Shown here: piece by piece, positions 8,439 to 17,491 of the stretch
Position numbering within the stretch: the stretch's first letter is position 1
Layout of the letters: the number at the start of each line of letters is the position of its first letter
Assembly (NCBI GenBank): GCA_944324465.1
Contig: CALUWI010000010.1
Span: 47,808 to 111,807 of the forward strand
Length of the DNA stretch: 64,000 nt
Direction of reading: 5' to 3'
From: an uncultured Mucispirillum sp.
GTDB lineage: Bacteria; Chrysiogenota; Deferribacteres; Deferribacterales; Mucispirillaceae
Position numbers and translations under genes: made by a program
Notes under the pieces: model-generated
What the model saw: the letters and a program-made list of their open reading frames with translations, nothing else
Databases searched by the model: none
What the model was told of the DNA's origin: nothing

Positions 8439-9524
8439 ATGGAAAATGTTAGAGTTTCAGCAGAAGAAGCTGTTCAGATTATAAAAAACGGTGGTATGCT
8501 TATACTTACCGATGATGAAACTAGAGAAAATGAAGGTGATTTAGTTATTGCTTCAGAATTTGTAACAGCTGAACACATTAATTTTATGGCAAAATATGGC
8601 AAAGGCTTAATATGTGTAAGCCTGCCTGCAGAAAGATGTGATGAATTGCAGCTTTATCCTATGGTGCAGGAAAATACATGTAAGTTTGGCACAGCTTTTA
8701 CAGTTTCTGTTGAAGCAAGGGAAGGGGTAACAACAGGTATATCTGCTCATGACAGGGCAGTTACTATTAAAACATTAATAAACCCTAATGCCACATTTAG
8801 AGATATTTTAACACCAGGTCATATGTTCCCATTAAGAGCAAAAAAAGGCGGTGTTCTTGTGCGTGCAGGTCAGACAGAAGGCTCTTATGACTTAGCAAGA
8901 ATGGCAGGACTTTATCCAAGTGGTGTAATTTGTGAGATTATGGATGATGACGGCTCTATGGCAAGAATGCCTAGACTTGTAGAGTTTGCAAAAGAACATA
9001 ATCTTAAAATAGTTACTGTTGCAGATTTAATTAAATACAGGCTTGAGCATGAACCTATTGTTCAGGAAATAGAAACAGCACTTATGCCTTCAGCTTACGG
9101 CAGTTTCAGTATTAAAGGTTTTTTAAATACAAGTGATGAAAAAGAAGCGGTTGCTATTATTAAAGGCGATATTTCTGGAGATGAACCTGTATTAGTGCGT
9201 GTTCATTCTCAATGTTTGACTGGTGATATATTTGCCTCATCTGTATGCGGATGCGGTACAAAACTGCATAATGCACTTCATACTATAGAAGAAAAAGGCA
9301 GAGGTGTTGTGCTTTATATTTATAAAGATACATCAAAAACAGGTTTTTTAAGCTCACCAGAGGGAATGTTAAGCCCTCATAACCCTAATGAAACAAATGC
9401 AGAAGGTTTTGGATTTGGTGCTATGTGCTTAAGAATGTTAGGACTTAAAAAAATTAAATTATTAGGTAACAGCCCAAAAGCATTAAATCTTCTTGCCAGC
9501 TATGGTTTAGAAATAGTTGAATAA
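8439..9524 (+). CDS. ribBA: RibBA-type riboflavin protein: active-looking RibB half, degenerate RibA half
   Basis: The N-terminal 200 residues are 3,4-dihydroxy-2-butanone-4-phosphate synthase (RibB): DDETRENEGDLVIASEFVT, the INFMAKYGKGLICV segment and TPGHMFPLRAKKGGVL are intact. The C-terminal part is homologous to GTP cyclohydrolase II and keeps the zinc cysteines 259, 270 and 272 (HSQC...VCGC). However, the RQEGRxIGL motif is replaced by YKDTSKTGF, the segments carrying the catalytic Tyr and Asp/Arg are absent, and the protein stops early (361 residues against about 400). It may therefore act only as RibB, like the RibBX variants of Proteobacteria. The start is the ATG at 8439, with GGAG 9 nt upstream. 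Confidence 0.88.
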   Translation: MENVRVSAEEAVQIIKNGGMLILTDDETRENEGDLVIASEFVTAEHINFMAKYGKGLICVSLPAERCDELQLYPMVQENTCKFGTAFTVSVEAREGVTTGISAHDRAVTIKTLINPNATFRDILTPGHMFPLRAKKGGVLVRAGQTEGSYDLARMAGLYPSGVICEIMDDDGSMARMPRLVEFAKEHNLKIVTVADLIKYRLEHEPIVQEIETALMPSAYGSFSIKGFLNTSDEKEAVAIIKGDISGDEPVLVRVHSQCLTGDIFASSVCGCGTKLHNALHTIEEKGRGVVLYIYKDTSKTGFLSSPEGMLSPHNPNETNAEGFGFGAMCLRMLGLKKIKLLGNSPKALNLLASYGLEIVE

Positions 9525-9568
9525 ATTTTTCTTATAAATTTCACTTTTCTTTTTAATTTTTCAAATTT

Positions 9569-9584
9569 TGGCTTGATATTTGCT
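9569..9584 (+). promoter_or_regulatory. Sigma-54 (RpoN) promoter of the hook operon
   Basis: TGGCTTGATATTTGCT contains the -24 GG (9570-9571) and -12 GC (9582-9583) dinucleotides exactly 10 nt apart, in the contexts TGGC and TTGC. Class 2 flagellar hook genes commonly use RpoN with an NtrC-type activator. The start of fliK is 26 nt downstream. Confidence 0.75.
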
Positions 9585-9609
9585 TGTATTACAGCGTGGA
9601 GGTTTGATT

Positions 9610-11817
9610 ATGATAAATTTCAACACTGTAAACAAAGCAAATACTGCTCAGTCTTTATTACCTACTTTTTCAGAAACTGCTGATATATCAGGAGAATCTT
9701 TTCAGTCTATTTTTGATTCAGTAAAAGATAATTCTTTTAGTCCATACAGCAGAAAAGAAAACAGCTACTCATCATATAAGGAAGATAATTCTTATTCATC
9801 TTATTCTGATACTAAAAAATACAGCGATAGAGCATCAGAAAATAAATATAGTAAAGATGATAATGATTATAATAGAGATGATAAAAGATACAGTAATGAT
9901 AAAGAAAATTATGAAGCAGTAGAAAGAAAAGTATATAGAGATGACAGCCATGCAAGCAGAAATATGAAAAATTCAAATACAATTAAAGAGCAGAATGTGT
10001 TTGAGAAAAAAGATGTGAAAGCTATACAGAATAATCAGGCTGGAACAGGCAGTAATAAAGATGTAATATCTAATCAGAAAACTCAATCAAATCAAACTAC
10101 ACAGTTAGAATGCAGTCAGGCAAAAACAATATCTATTAAAGATATGTTAGCATTGCTTCAAACTGCCTCAAAAAATAATACAACTATTGAAGCAGCAAAC
10201 GATGAAGAAGCAGCACTTGAAAATATTGATATAGATGCTGATACAATATTACAGAATATTGATGCAGCTGTATCAGAGCTTAATATTTCAGATGATTTAA
10301 AAATACAGCTGCAGAATATTATTTCATCACTTGAAAATATGAACCAGTCTGATTTAGGGCAGCTTGTAGAATATATTGGTGCGTTATCTGAAGATATAAA
10401 TATAGCAGATATTAATGCGGAAAATATTTCTCTTGAAGAAATTTCTGAAAAAATATTAGGTACAGAAATGGACAGCAGTTCATTAGAAAAAGCATACACT
10501 GCATTACAGGAAAAAATTTCAGAATTTACAAATCAGTCAAAAGATAATGCAGAAGTTAATACAGAAAATACTGCAGTAAACACTGCAGAAAATACAGAAG
10601 AACTTGCTTCTTTAATAAATGATAAATCAAATAATACAGAAATTATTAATAATCTTTCTGCTTTAATTGATGAAGCTGTACAAGAATCTGACTTACCATC
10701 AAATAATGATAAATTAGAGCTTGCAAAAGATATTATTTCTACAATAAAAGCAGCAGCAGAAAATATTTTATCTCAGTCTAATATTTCATCTAACCAGATA
10801 TCAGAAAACACTGTTACTGCAGAAGAAATGGTATTAATGAATAGTGAAGTTTCTGATGAAGCAGCACAGTTATTAGATACAGATATAGAAAGTAAACAAT
10901 CTTTATTAAATGCTGAAACATTAGCAGAAAGCAGTAGTGAAGATATGGCAGAATCTAATAATATGCAGAAACTTGCAGAAGCAGCAGATATGGCAGTAGA
11001 AGAAAATATTAATGATAAACTGTCTGATGAAAAATTATCTAAAGATACAGTTAAAGAAAGTATTAAAGATACAGCTAAACAATCAGATACTGTTGTAGTA
11101 AAAGATATTCAGAAAGAATTTAAAACAGCTAATGTGGAAGTTACTGAAAGTTTAAGAGGCGAAAGTAATGCAAAAGCTGAAATAAAAGCCAATACTGTTA
11201 ATTTTTCAGAAACAGGTAAAAATTTACAAAATAATTTAAACCAGAAAGAAATGGTGATGACTCAAAATAATGCAGGGGAAAATTTTTCTGCATCTCAAAA
11301 TGATAAGGGAAATAATTTCAATTATTTTCTTAAATCATCTGCAGAGGCTCAGGCAAAATATGACACTGCACAAAGTAAAGAAGCTCAAGCTCCATATAAT
11401 ATGAAAGAGCCACGAGATATAGAAAGACTTGTTCGTACAATGCAGTCATCTGTCAGCAAAGGTCAGTCAAAATTAACTGTAGTATTAACTCCAGAAAATT
11501 TAGGCAGAATGCAGATACAGTTAAGTGAAAGTGGCGGCAAAATTACTGCAAAATTCTTATCAGATAATGAAAACAGCCATAAATTAATAATGGCTCAAAG
11601 TGATTTGCTTAAAAACCAGTTATCAGAAAAAGGTATTGTAGTTGATAATATGGAATTTGCTTATAACGATGCAATGAGCAAACAGCAGAATAACGATGAG
11701 CAGGGTAGAAGAACTTCTAAACAGGCACAAAAAGGTAAAAGTTTTGGAAATCGAGAAGAAGATTTAGAAGTTGGCACAGAAGTTGCTAATAAAAAAGCAA
11801 CAGGCATATATGCCTAA
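9610..11817 (+). CDS. fliK: Flagellar hook-length control protein FliK
   Basis: Protein of 736 codons. The first 600 residues are low complexity, rich in Ser, Asn, Lys, Asp and Glu, as expected of a secreted molecular ruler. The conserved C-terminal hook-length domain is seen at about 620-690: LTVVLTPENLGRMQIQL, GGKITAKFLSDN and LLKNQLSEKGIVV. This domain switches export specificity from hook to filament by acting on FlhB. The start is the ATG at 9610, with GGAGG 7 nt upstream. It is longer than the 405-residue Salmonella FliK. As FliK acts as a ruler for hook length, this may imply a long hook, or only a less compact ruler. It heads fliK-flgD-flgE. Confidence 0.9.
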   Translation: MINFNTVNKANTAQSLLPTFSETADISGESFQSIFDSVKDNSFSPYSRKENSYSSYKEDNSYSSYSDTKKYSDRASENKYSKDDNDYNRDDKRYSNDKENYEAVERKVYRDDSHASRNMKNSNTIKEQNVFEKKDVKAIQNNQAGTGSNKDVISNQKTQSNQTTQLECSQAKTISIKDMLALLQTASKNNTTIEAANDEEAALENIDIDADTILQNIDAAVSELNISDDLKIQLQNIISSLENMNQSDLGQLVEYIGALSEDINIADINAENISLEEISEKILGTEMDSSSLEKAYTALQEKISEFTNQSKDNAEVNTENTAVNTAENTEELASLINDKSNNTEIINNLSALIDEAVQESDLPSNNDKLELAKDIISTIKAAAENILSQSNISSNQISENTVTAEEMVLMNSEVSDEAAQLLDTDIESKQSLLNAETLAESSSEDMAESNNMQKLAEAADMAVEENINDKLSDEKLSKDTVKESIKDTAKQSDTVVVKDIQKEFKTANVEVTESLRGESNAKAEIKANTVNFSETGKNLQNNLNQKEMVMTQNNAGENFSASQNDKGNNFNYFLKSSAEAQAKYDTAQSKEAQAPYNMKEPRDIERLVRTMQSSVSKGQSKLTVVLTPENLGRMQIQLSESGGKITAKFLSDNENSHKLIMAQSDLLKNQLSEKGIVVDNMEFAYNDAMSKQQNNDEQGRRTSKQAQKGKSFGNREEDLEVGTEVANKKATGIYA

Positions 11818-11832
11818 GATAAGAGGAAAAAA

Positions 11833-12621
11833 ATGCAAACTAATTTATTAGGACAATTAGAGCCTACAACAATTACACAGCAGCAGAACAAAAATAAAGA
11901 AGGTGTAGGAGATGCAAACCTGGACCAACAGGATTTTTTAAATCTGCTTGTTACTCAGCTGCAAAACCAAGACCCATTAAACCCAACAGATAATGCTGAG
12001 TTTATGAGTCAGACAACTGCATTTTCTCAATTAAATGAGATGACAACAATGAATTCAAGTTTAGAGCAAATGCTTGAGTTATTAAGTATGCAGGCTTATA
12101 ACAACAGCTCATTAACAGCTGGTGCTGGTTTTATTGGTAAAGAAATTGAGTACCAAACTAACACTGTAACAGTTGGCGGCGACAGCTTGAAAAATATTTC
12201 CTTCTATCTTGATGGCGATGCATTAGCAGAAAAATCCCAAATCAATATTTATAATGAGGAGGGTGCATGTGTTGCTATAGTTAAACCTGATAAAGATTTA
12301 ACATCAGGACAAAATGTTATCCACTGGGACGGTACAGGTGTTGGTGGCGTAGAAGTTCCAGATGGTACTTACTACTTTGAAGTGCAGGCATTTAACTCTG
12401 CAGGTGAGCAGGTTGCTGTTCAAGAATACGGCACAGGCATTGTTCAAGGTGTTAAAATGTCAAATGGCGTTCTTTACTTTGATATTGGCGAAGGTGTTGT
12501 ATCAAGTGAATATGTTTACTCTGTCAGAGACCCGAATTTATCCGGCGGCGATAACGAGGGTGATGAAAGTGGAAGCGGCAGCGGTTCTACAGAAGATGAT
12601 GCAGAGAAAAAAACAATTTAA
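11833..12621 (+). CDS. flgD: Flagellar hook assembly (capping) protein FlgD
   Basis: Hook cap protein of 262 residues. The N-terminal signature DQQDFLNLLVTQLQNQDPLNPTDNAEFMSQTTAFSQLNEM is plainly FlgD (quoted in parts: QDFLNLLVTQL, NQDPLNPTDN). The middle holds the FlgD Ig-like/tudor region with GQNVIHWDGTGVGGVEVPDG and GTYYFEVQAFN. The last 25 residues form an unusual acidic Gly/Ser tail (DESGSGSGSTEDDAEK). It follows fliK by 15 nt and precedes the hook gene flgE. FlgD is exported and sits at the hook tip during growth. Confidence 0.92.
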   Translation: MQTNLLGQLEPTTITQQQNKNKEGVGDANLDQQDFLNLLVTQLQNQDPLNPTDNAEFMSQTTAFSQLNEMTTMNSSLEQMLELLSMQAYNNSSLTAGAGFIGKEIEYQTNTVTVGGDSLKNISFYLDGDALAEKSQINIYNEEGACVAIVKPDKDLTSGQNVIHWDGTGVGGVEVPDGTYYFEVQAFNSAGEQVAVQEYGTGIVQGVKMSNGVLYFDIGEGVVSSEYVYSVRDPNLSGGDNEGDESGSGSGSTEDDAEKKTI

Positions 12622-12718
12622 TTAAAGAATAAAAAAATAAAAAATAAATAAAGTAAGTATTTAGATAAATTTGGAAGGAGCGCTGAATTTATCTGAGCAA
12701 GCATTCGGAGGTGCTTTC

Positions 12719-15700
12719 ATGTTAAGGTCATTATATAATGCAGTAAGTGGATTAGATGTAAACCAGAAATCTATGGATGTTCTTGGTAACAATATTGCAA
12801 ATGTAAACACTATTGGTTTTAAAATGGGCCGTGCTGTATTTCAGGACTTAATGAGCCAAACATTAATTGGTGGTAAAACACCAACAGACTCAAGAGGTGG
12901 TATTAACCCACGCCAGGTTGGTAACGGTGTTTACCTTGCAGGTGTTGATAATATTTTTACATCTGGTGTATTAAAATCTACTCAAAGTACAACAGACTTA
13001 GCTATTCAAGGAACTGGTTTCTTTGTTGTTCGTGGTGAAGGTGTAAACCAAAATTACTACACTCGTGCTGGTGACTTTAACTTTGATAATACAAACACTC
13101 TGACTACTCCATCAGGTTACAGAGTTCAAGGCTGGATGGCTGACCCAGATACTGGTGAAATGAATAAACAAGTAGGTGTTGGTGATATCGTTTTAGGTAC
13201 TAACTATCAAGTTATGAAACCAAAAGAATCTACTGAAATTAATATGTCTGGTGCATTAGATACTAATGCTACAGCTTCAACAGTTACTTATGGTAAACTT
13301 TTAACTCAAGCTTCTGCTAAACAGGATGTAAACACTATGCTTAGTGCAAATGGTGTTGCTATGGACTTAGCAGATGGTGAAAAAGTTAGAATTTCAGCTA
13401 ACCCATCACTTTATACTCCAATGAGCCAGCTATCAGATAAAAACGGTACAGCATTAGGTATCAGTGAGCTTAATGGTAATGTTACTTTTAGAATTAACGG
13501 TTCATCTTATTCATTAAACTACAGCTCTCTTGGCGGTAACTCTTTAAATGACGGTAAATATACTACAATTGAAGACTTCCTGCAGGAAGTAAACAATATA
13601 TTTGCTCAAGCTACAAAAGAGCATGTTGATACTGCTACAAATACAGCAGGTACTCCAATTGCAACAATGACTTTTAAAGATGGTAAATTTGCAATTGAAG
13701 CTAACTACGGTCATGAATTTGAAATTAACGGCATCAGTGGTTCTTCTCAATTAGCTGCACTGCTTTCACCACTTGCTACTACTTATAAAGCTGGTAAAAC
13801 AGAATATTCTTCTGAATTAACTTACCAAAAAGAAGTTACATATAAAGATGATTTTACATCTATTGAGCAGTTAACAGATAGAATCAGCAACTCAATAAAT
13901 GGTGGTGTTGTTCCAAATGGTTTTAATGCAGAGTTCCTTGATAACGACTTTGGTTTAAATGAAGGCGAAGGTATATCTTTTGATGATATTACAATCTATG
14001 ACCCAAATACAGGAACAGCTGCAGCTACATTAAAAATTGGACCATTTACTTATACTGAAACTGTAAACCCAACTATTAAAAACCAATTCCACACTATTCA
14101 GGAATTAGGCAGATTAATAACAGATACATTAAATGAACAATTAACTGCTGCAGGAAATGTTGCAGGAACTCCTGTTACTACAAGAGTATCTTTTGGTCTT
14201 GATGGTAACCAGTTAAGTTTTTCTGTAACAGGTGCAAGCCATGCAATATCTTTTGGTGAAAGTACGCTGCATCAGGCTATAGGCAGTACAGCTGTACCTA
14301 ATACATACTTAAAAATGGTTTTTGATAACTCATTAAATACTTATGGTGTTAATGATATTGTTACACCTAAACAATTAAATGATGTTGTATCAACTGTTGA
14401 TGTAGAGCCAATAGCTGGTAAAGGTAGAATTGTTTATAACTTTGAAGATACAGAAGAAAACACACTGGTTGATATGTCTACAAATGACTTACACATGCAA
14501 AATGGTGAAACACTTGTTTTCAGATTAACAGGTATGGCAGACCCTATTATATTAGAATACAATACAGCAGGTGGTCCAACTCCTCCAGCTCAAGCAGTAT
14601 TTACTAATGCAAATTCACTTGCTCAACAATTACAAGCACGCATTCAAGCAGCAGGTGGTGATTTTGCAGGTGTTACAGTTGCTTACAATGCAGGTGATAA
14701 TACTTTTACAGTAACAGCAGGCGGCAATGATATTTCTTTCTCAAGAATAGAAACTACAGCTAAAACTCCATTCTTAAAAGAAATGTTATCTAATGGTTTA
14801 GTAGGTCAGACTATTACAACTGCAGGATATACAATAGATGGTGAATCAAACATAGTAGATAACATTACTGGTTTTGATATTACAAAAGCTAATAAAGGCG
14901 AAATCTTTAATGAAAATATGTTTGAAGAAAATGTTACTGGTACATTAGGTATAGGCAAATCATTTACATCTAAACAGTTCTTAACTACTGCAGATGATAC
15001 TACATTAATGATGAACCTGTTTGATGAAAACGGTAACTATATGAACTTTGTAGAAAACCAATCTACACTGGAAATTAAAGGCAGCATTAATGATGAGAAA
15101 ATTACTAACAATGGTTACTTCTCAATAGGTGCTACAAGCACAGTAGCAGATTATATGCTTGCTATTGAAAAATTTGTAGACTTAAATGGCGGTCACAATA
15201 CATTTGATAATGTTACAATAGAAAATGGTGTTATCAAAGTAACTGGTGAAAAAGGTGGTAGAAATAATATTGACTTCTTAAGCATTACAGCAACAGGTGG
15301 CTCTGAAACATCAAATATGATTTTCAATAATGCTATGCAGGGAACAGTTACTGCTGCAACAGGCGGTATAGCTTACAGAACAATGGAAATCTATGATGAA
15401 CAAGGTAACAAACACAATATTAACTTCACATTCAGCTTATGGAACGAAGAATTAAATGAATGGAGAATGGAAATAGCTACTGATGACCCATTAAACGATG
15501 TAGCAATTAATGGAGCAAGCCAAAACGAACTTATTTTAAGGTTTAATGCAGATGGTACTTTAAGCCATATGTATGATAGATTTACTACTCCATCAAAAGT
15601 AATATCTAACCCTACACTTAGGTTCTCTGCTGCAAACGGTACAAATACAATTGACCCAATTGCATTAAACTTAGGTACAGCAGGTGAAAATGACGGCTTA

Positions 15701-16114
15701 TCAATAGCTGCAAATGGTGGTGGTATTACAAGAGCTTCTACAGATGGTTACACTGTTGGTGACTTAACTCAAACTATGTTTAACCCAGCTGGTGAACTTG
15801 TAGGTACATACTCAAATGGTCAAACAAGGGTATTAGCTCAAATAGCACTTGCAACTTTCGTAAATGAAAGAGGTTTAGAAAAAGTAGGTGATACAATGTT
15901 CCAAGCAACTGGTGCTTCTGGTCAGGCTACAATAGGCGAACCAATGACTGGGGATAGAGGAGAAATAGCTGCATCTATGCTTGAAAACTCAAATGTTGAT
16001 TTATCAACAGAGCTTGTAAATATGATTACAACTCAAAGGGCATACCAATCAAACTCTAAAGTTATCTCTACCTCCGATGAGATGATTCAAGAGTTACTTA
16101 ACATGAAACGTTAA
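12719..16114 (+). CDS. flgE: Giant flagellar hook protein FlgE
   Basis: Hook subunit of 1131 residues. The N-terminal D0 part begins MLRSLYNAVSGLDVNQKSMD and continues with NNIANVNTIGFKMGR; the C-terminal D0 ends with ELVNMITTQRAYQSNSKVI and DEMIQELLNMKR. Between them are the usual hook domains plus some 600-700 extra residues of beta-rich sequence not found in the 402-residue E. coli protein. These would form large outward domains. The start is the ATG at 12719 with GGAGG 7 nt upstream; an upstream TTG-led extension is not family-like. It is the last gene of the hook operon. Confidence 0.92.
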   Translation: MLRSLYNAVSGLDVNQKSMDVLGNNIANVNTIGFKMGRAVFQDLMSQTLIGGKTPTDSRGGINPRQVGNGVYLAGVDNIFTSGVLKSTQSTTDLAIQGTGFFVVRGEGVNQNYYTRAGDFNFDNTNTLTTPSGYRVQGWMADPDTGEMNKQVGVGDIVLGTNYQVMKPKESTEINMSGALDTNATASTVTYGKLLTQASAKQDVNTMLSANGVAMDLADGEKVRISANPSLYTPMSQLSDKNGTALGISELNGNVTFRINGSSYSLNYSSLGGNSLNDGKYTTIEDFLQEVNNIFAQATKEHVDTATNTAGTPIATMTFKDGKFAIEANYGHEFEINGISGSSQLAALLSPLATTYKAGKTEYSSELTYQKEVTYKDDFTSIEQLTDRISNSINGGVVPNGFNAEFLDNDFGLNEGEGISFDDITIYDPNTGTAAATLKIGPFTYTETVNPTIKNQFHTIQELGRLITDTLNEQLTAAGNVAGTPVTTRVSFGLDGNQLSFSVTGASHAISFGESTLHQAIGSTAVPNTYLKMVFDNSLNTYGVNDIVTPKQLNDVVSTVDVEPIAGKGRIVYNFEDTEENTLVDMSTNDLHMQNGETLVFRLTGMADPIILEYNTAGGPTPPAQAVFTNANSLAQQLQARIQAAGGDFAGVTVAYNAGDNTFTVTAGGNDISFSRIETTAKTPFLKEMLSNGLVGQTITTAGYTIDGESNIVDNITGFDITKANKGEIFNENMFEENVTGTLGIGKSFTSKQFLTTADDTTLMMNLFDENGNYMNFVENQSTLEIKGSINDEKITNNGYFSIGATSTVADYMLAIEKFVDLNGGHNTFDNVTIENGVIKVTGEKGGRNNIDFLSITATGGSETSNMIFNNAMQGTVTAATGGIAYRTMEIYDEQGNKHNINFTFSLWNEELNEWRMEIATDDPLNDVAINGASQNELILRFNADGTLSHMYDRFTTPSKVISNPTLRFSAANGTNTIDPIALNLGTAGENDGLSIAANGGGITRASTDGYTVGDLTQTMFNPAGELVGTYSNGQTRVLAQIALATFVNERGLEKVGDTMFQATGASGQATIGEPMTGDRGEIAASMLENSNVDLSTELVNMITTQRAYQSNSKVISTSDEMIQELLNMKR

Positions 16115-16137
16115 GATAGATAGCTGATTAAAATTTT

Positions 16138-16290
16138 CCCTTAGGATAAGCCATTCGCTCCGGTGAGTCCTGAGGGATTTCAAAGCACTCCGCAAAAGAG
16201 GAACAACTCAAGGTCGGGCTTTGATTCGCATATGAAATGCTGGGGTGTGAGAGTATACGCGCATGTACTGCTCACCCCCTCATTTCTATG
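16138..16290 (+). ncRNA. Structured, probably non-coding RNA downstream of flgE
   Basis: This block is more GC-rich than its surroundings and can fold into three consecutive stems on the plus strand: CCCTTAGGA with TCCTGAGGG (9 bp, one GU), CAAAGC with GCTTTG enclosing an inner GAG/CTC stem, and a long imperfect hairpin in which GAAATG, GGGGT, GAG and AGTA on the left pair with TACT, CTC, ACCCC and CATTTC on the right. A T-rich stretch follows. A short open frame crosses it but has no family likeness. It may be an independent small RNA or the 3' untranslated end of the hook transcript. It matches none of the RNA families I can recall. Strand is inferred from the T-rich tail. Confidence 0.5.
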
Positions 16291-16611
16291 TAATCTTTTC
16301 CTTTTATATTCTAATAAGTTCATTTTAATAATCATAACAATAATAAAATATTTTAAACAGTAAATATTATATAAGCATAAAATATATTTAATAATAAACA
16401 GCATTGTTTATAATTGATATTGAATAAGTAATTATACATAATATACTAATCCTGTTACTTAAAAGAAAAAGGATAAAAGAGTATCATCTAGTTATATATA
16501 TTACTATGTATTACTCATTTTATGCTGGACTGATAATGATTATAAAATGCTGCAGAGTGTTTATATAAAAACAGGAAGAATAAGAAAAGTATATGCCTAA
16601 ATAGATAAGAG
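16291..16611. other. AT-rich intergenic segment without gene
   Basis: About 320 nt of very AT-rich sequence between the structured block and the terminator of the following minus-strand lipoprotein gene. I see no convincing coding region, tRNA or repeat here. Confidence 0.6.
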
Positions 16612-16644
16612 TATAAAGAAAAAGGCGGTAAAAACTACCGCCTT
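16612..16644 (-). terminator. Terminator of the lipoprotein gene at 16655
   Basis: Stem AAGGCGGTA (16622-16630) with TACCGCCTT (16636-16644), followed on the minus strand by TTTTTCTTTA. It lies 10 nt past the stop codon. Confidence 0.85.
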
Positions 16645-16654
16645 GTGTGTGAGT

Positions 16655-17164
16655 TTATTTTGTTACTGCATAATTTGAATTTGCAACATTCCACTGATAG
16701 CATGTTCCGCCAATAGATACATACCAAATATTATAATCTGTTTCATCTATCTGGATAGAATTTATAGGAAGTGGAACTTCGCTTTTATGAGCAGTAGAAA
16801 AGAAATCATATACCCAGTAGTCATAGCATTTTTCAAATGGGTCATCTTTTTCTTTATATGATTCCATAGGAAAATATGCATGAATAGTTTCCTGTAAATC
16901 AAATTTATACTGACCACTATTACACTGCACTACAAAACCCTGCTGTGTGCCGTAATATTCACTGCTTGGATTATTTGTTTGAGCGATACAGTTTACATTT
17001 TTGTGAGTATCAGCACATGCTTGAGAAATCATGCTTGTAATACCAGTTCTAGCTGTAAAGTCATTAATTGTAACACCAACAGCATCATAATCACTTTCAC
17101 AGTCAGAACAGCCTGTCAGCATAACTGCAAATAAAGAAAAAATAATAAGATAAGTTAATTTCAT
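16655..17164 (-). CDS. Small lipoprotein of unknown function
   Basis: A 169-residue predicted lipoprotein: signal MKLTYLIIFSLFAVML followed by the lipobox TGC. The start is taken at 17164 (MKLTYL), with AAGGGG 6 nt upstream; a longer reading from 17182 breaks the signal peptide. The mature part contains six to eight Cys (CSDCESD, SQACADTHKNVNC, VQCNSG, EKCYDY, GGTCYQW), suggesting disulphides in the periplasm or outer membrane. I do not recognise the family. It is a single gene with its own terminator. Confidence 0.75.
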   Translation of the reverse strand: MKLTYLIIFSLFAVMLTGCSDCESDYDAVGVTINDFTARTGITSMISQACADTHKNVNCIAQTNNPSSEYYGTQQGFVVQCNSGQYKFDLQETIHAYFPMESYKEKDDPFEKCYDYWVYDFFSTAHKSEVPLPINSIQIDETDYNIWYVSIGGTCYQWNVANSNYAVTK

Positions 17165-17423
17165 AAAGCCCCTTAATATCATAACTTTTTATCTTACAGT
17201 CTTGAAATATTAAAAAAGGTTACAAAAAGCAGTAATAAAATTTTTAGTATTTATATGTTTATATTTATAAATTATTTTAAAATTTTATCTTATATAACAC
17301 TATAATATCATGTTATTGAGTAATATTTTAATTGTATAATAATAAAATTAGCTTAAAAATTATTATTTAATATATAGAACTGGTGCTAAATAAAAAAAGA
17401 CTATTATATTTAGAATATTTTAC
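17165..17423. other. AT-rich intergenic region
   Basis: No gene is supported here. The stretch holds the upstream region of the lipoprotein gene and ends at the terminator of the convergent-side aminotransferase gene. Confidence 0.55.
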
Positions 17424-17458
17424 ATACAAAAAAAAGCAGGTGTATAAATACCTGCTTT
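17424..17458 (-). terminator. Terminator of the DegT-type aminotransferase gene
   Basis: Perfect 9-bp stem AAAGCAGGT (17433-17441) with ACCTGCTTT (17450-17458), then a run of eight T on the minus strand. It ends the gene at 17492. Confidence 0.88.
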
Positions 17459-17491
17459 ATATTTTATTATAAGTTTATATAATAATTTAAA

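Noticed and set aside
16163..16404. Short open frames on both strands across the structured block after flgE
   Set aside because: No ribosome site, no family likeness, and the frames are better explained by the GC-richer folded sequence.
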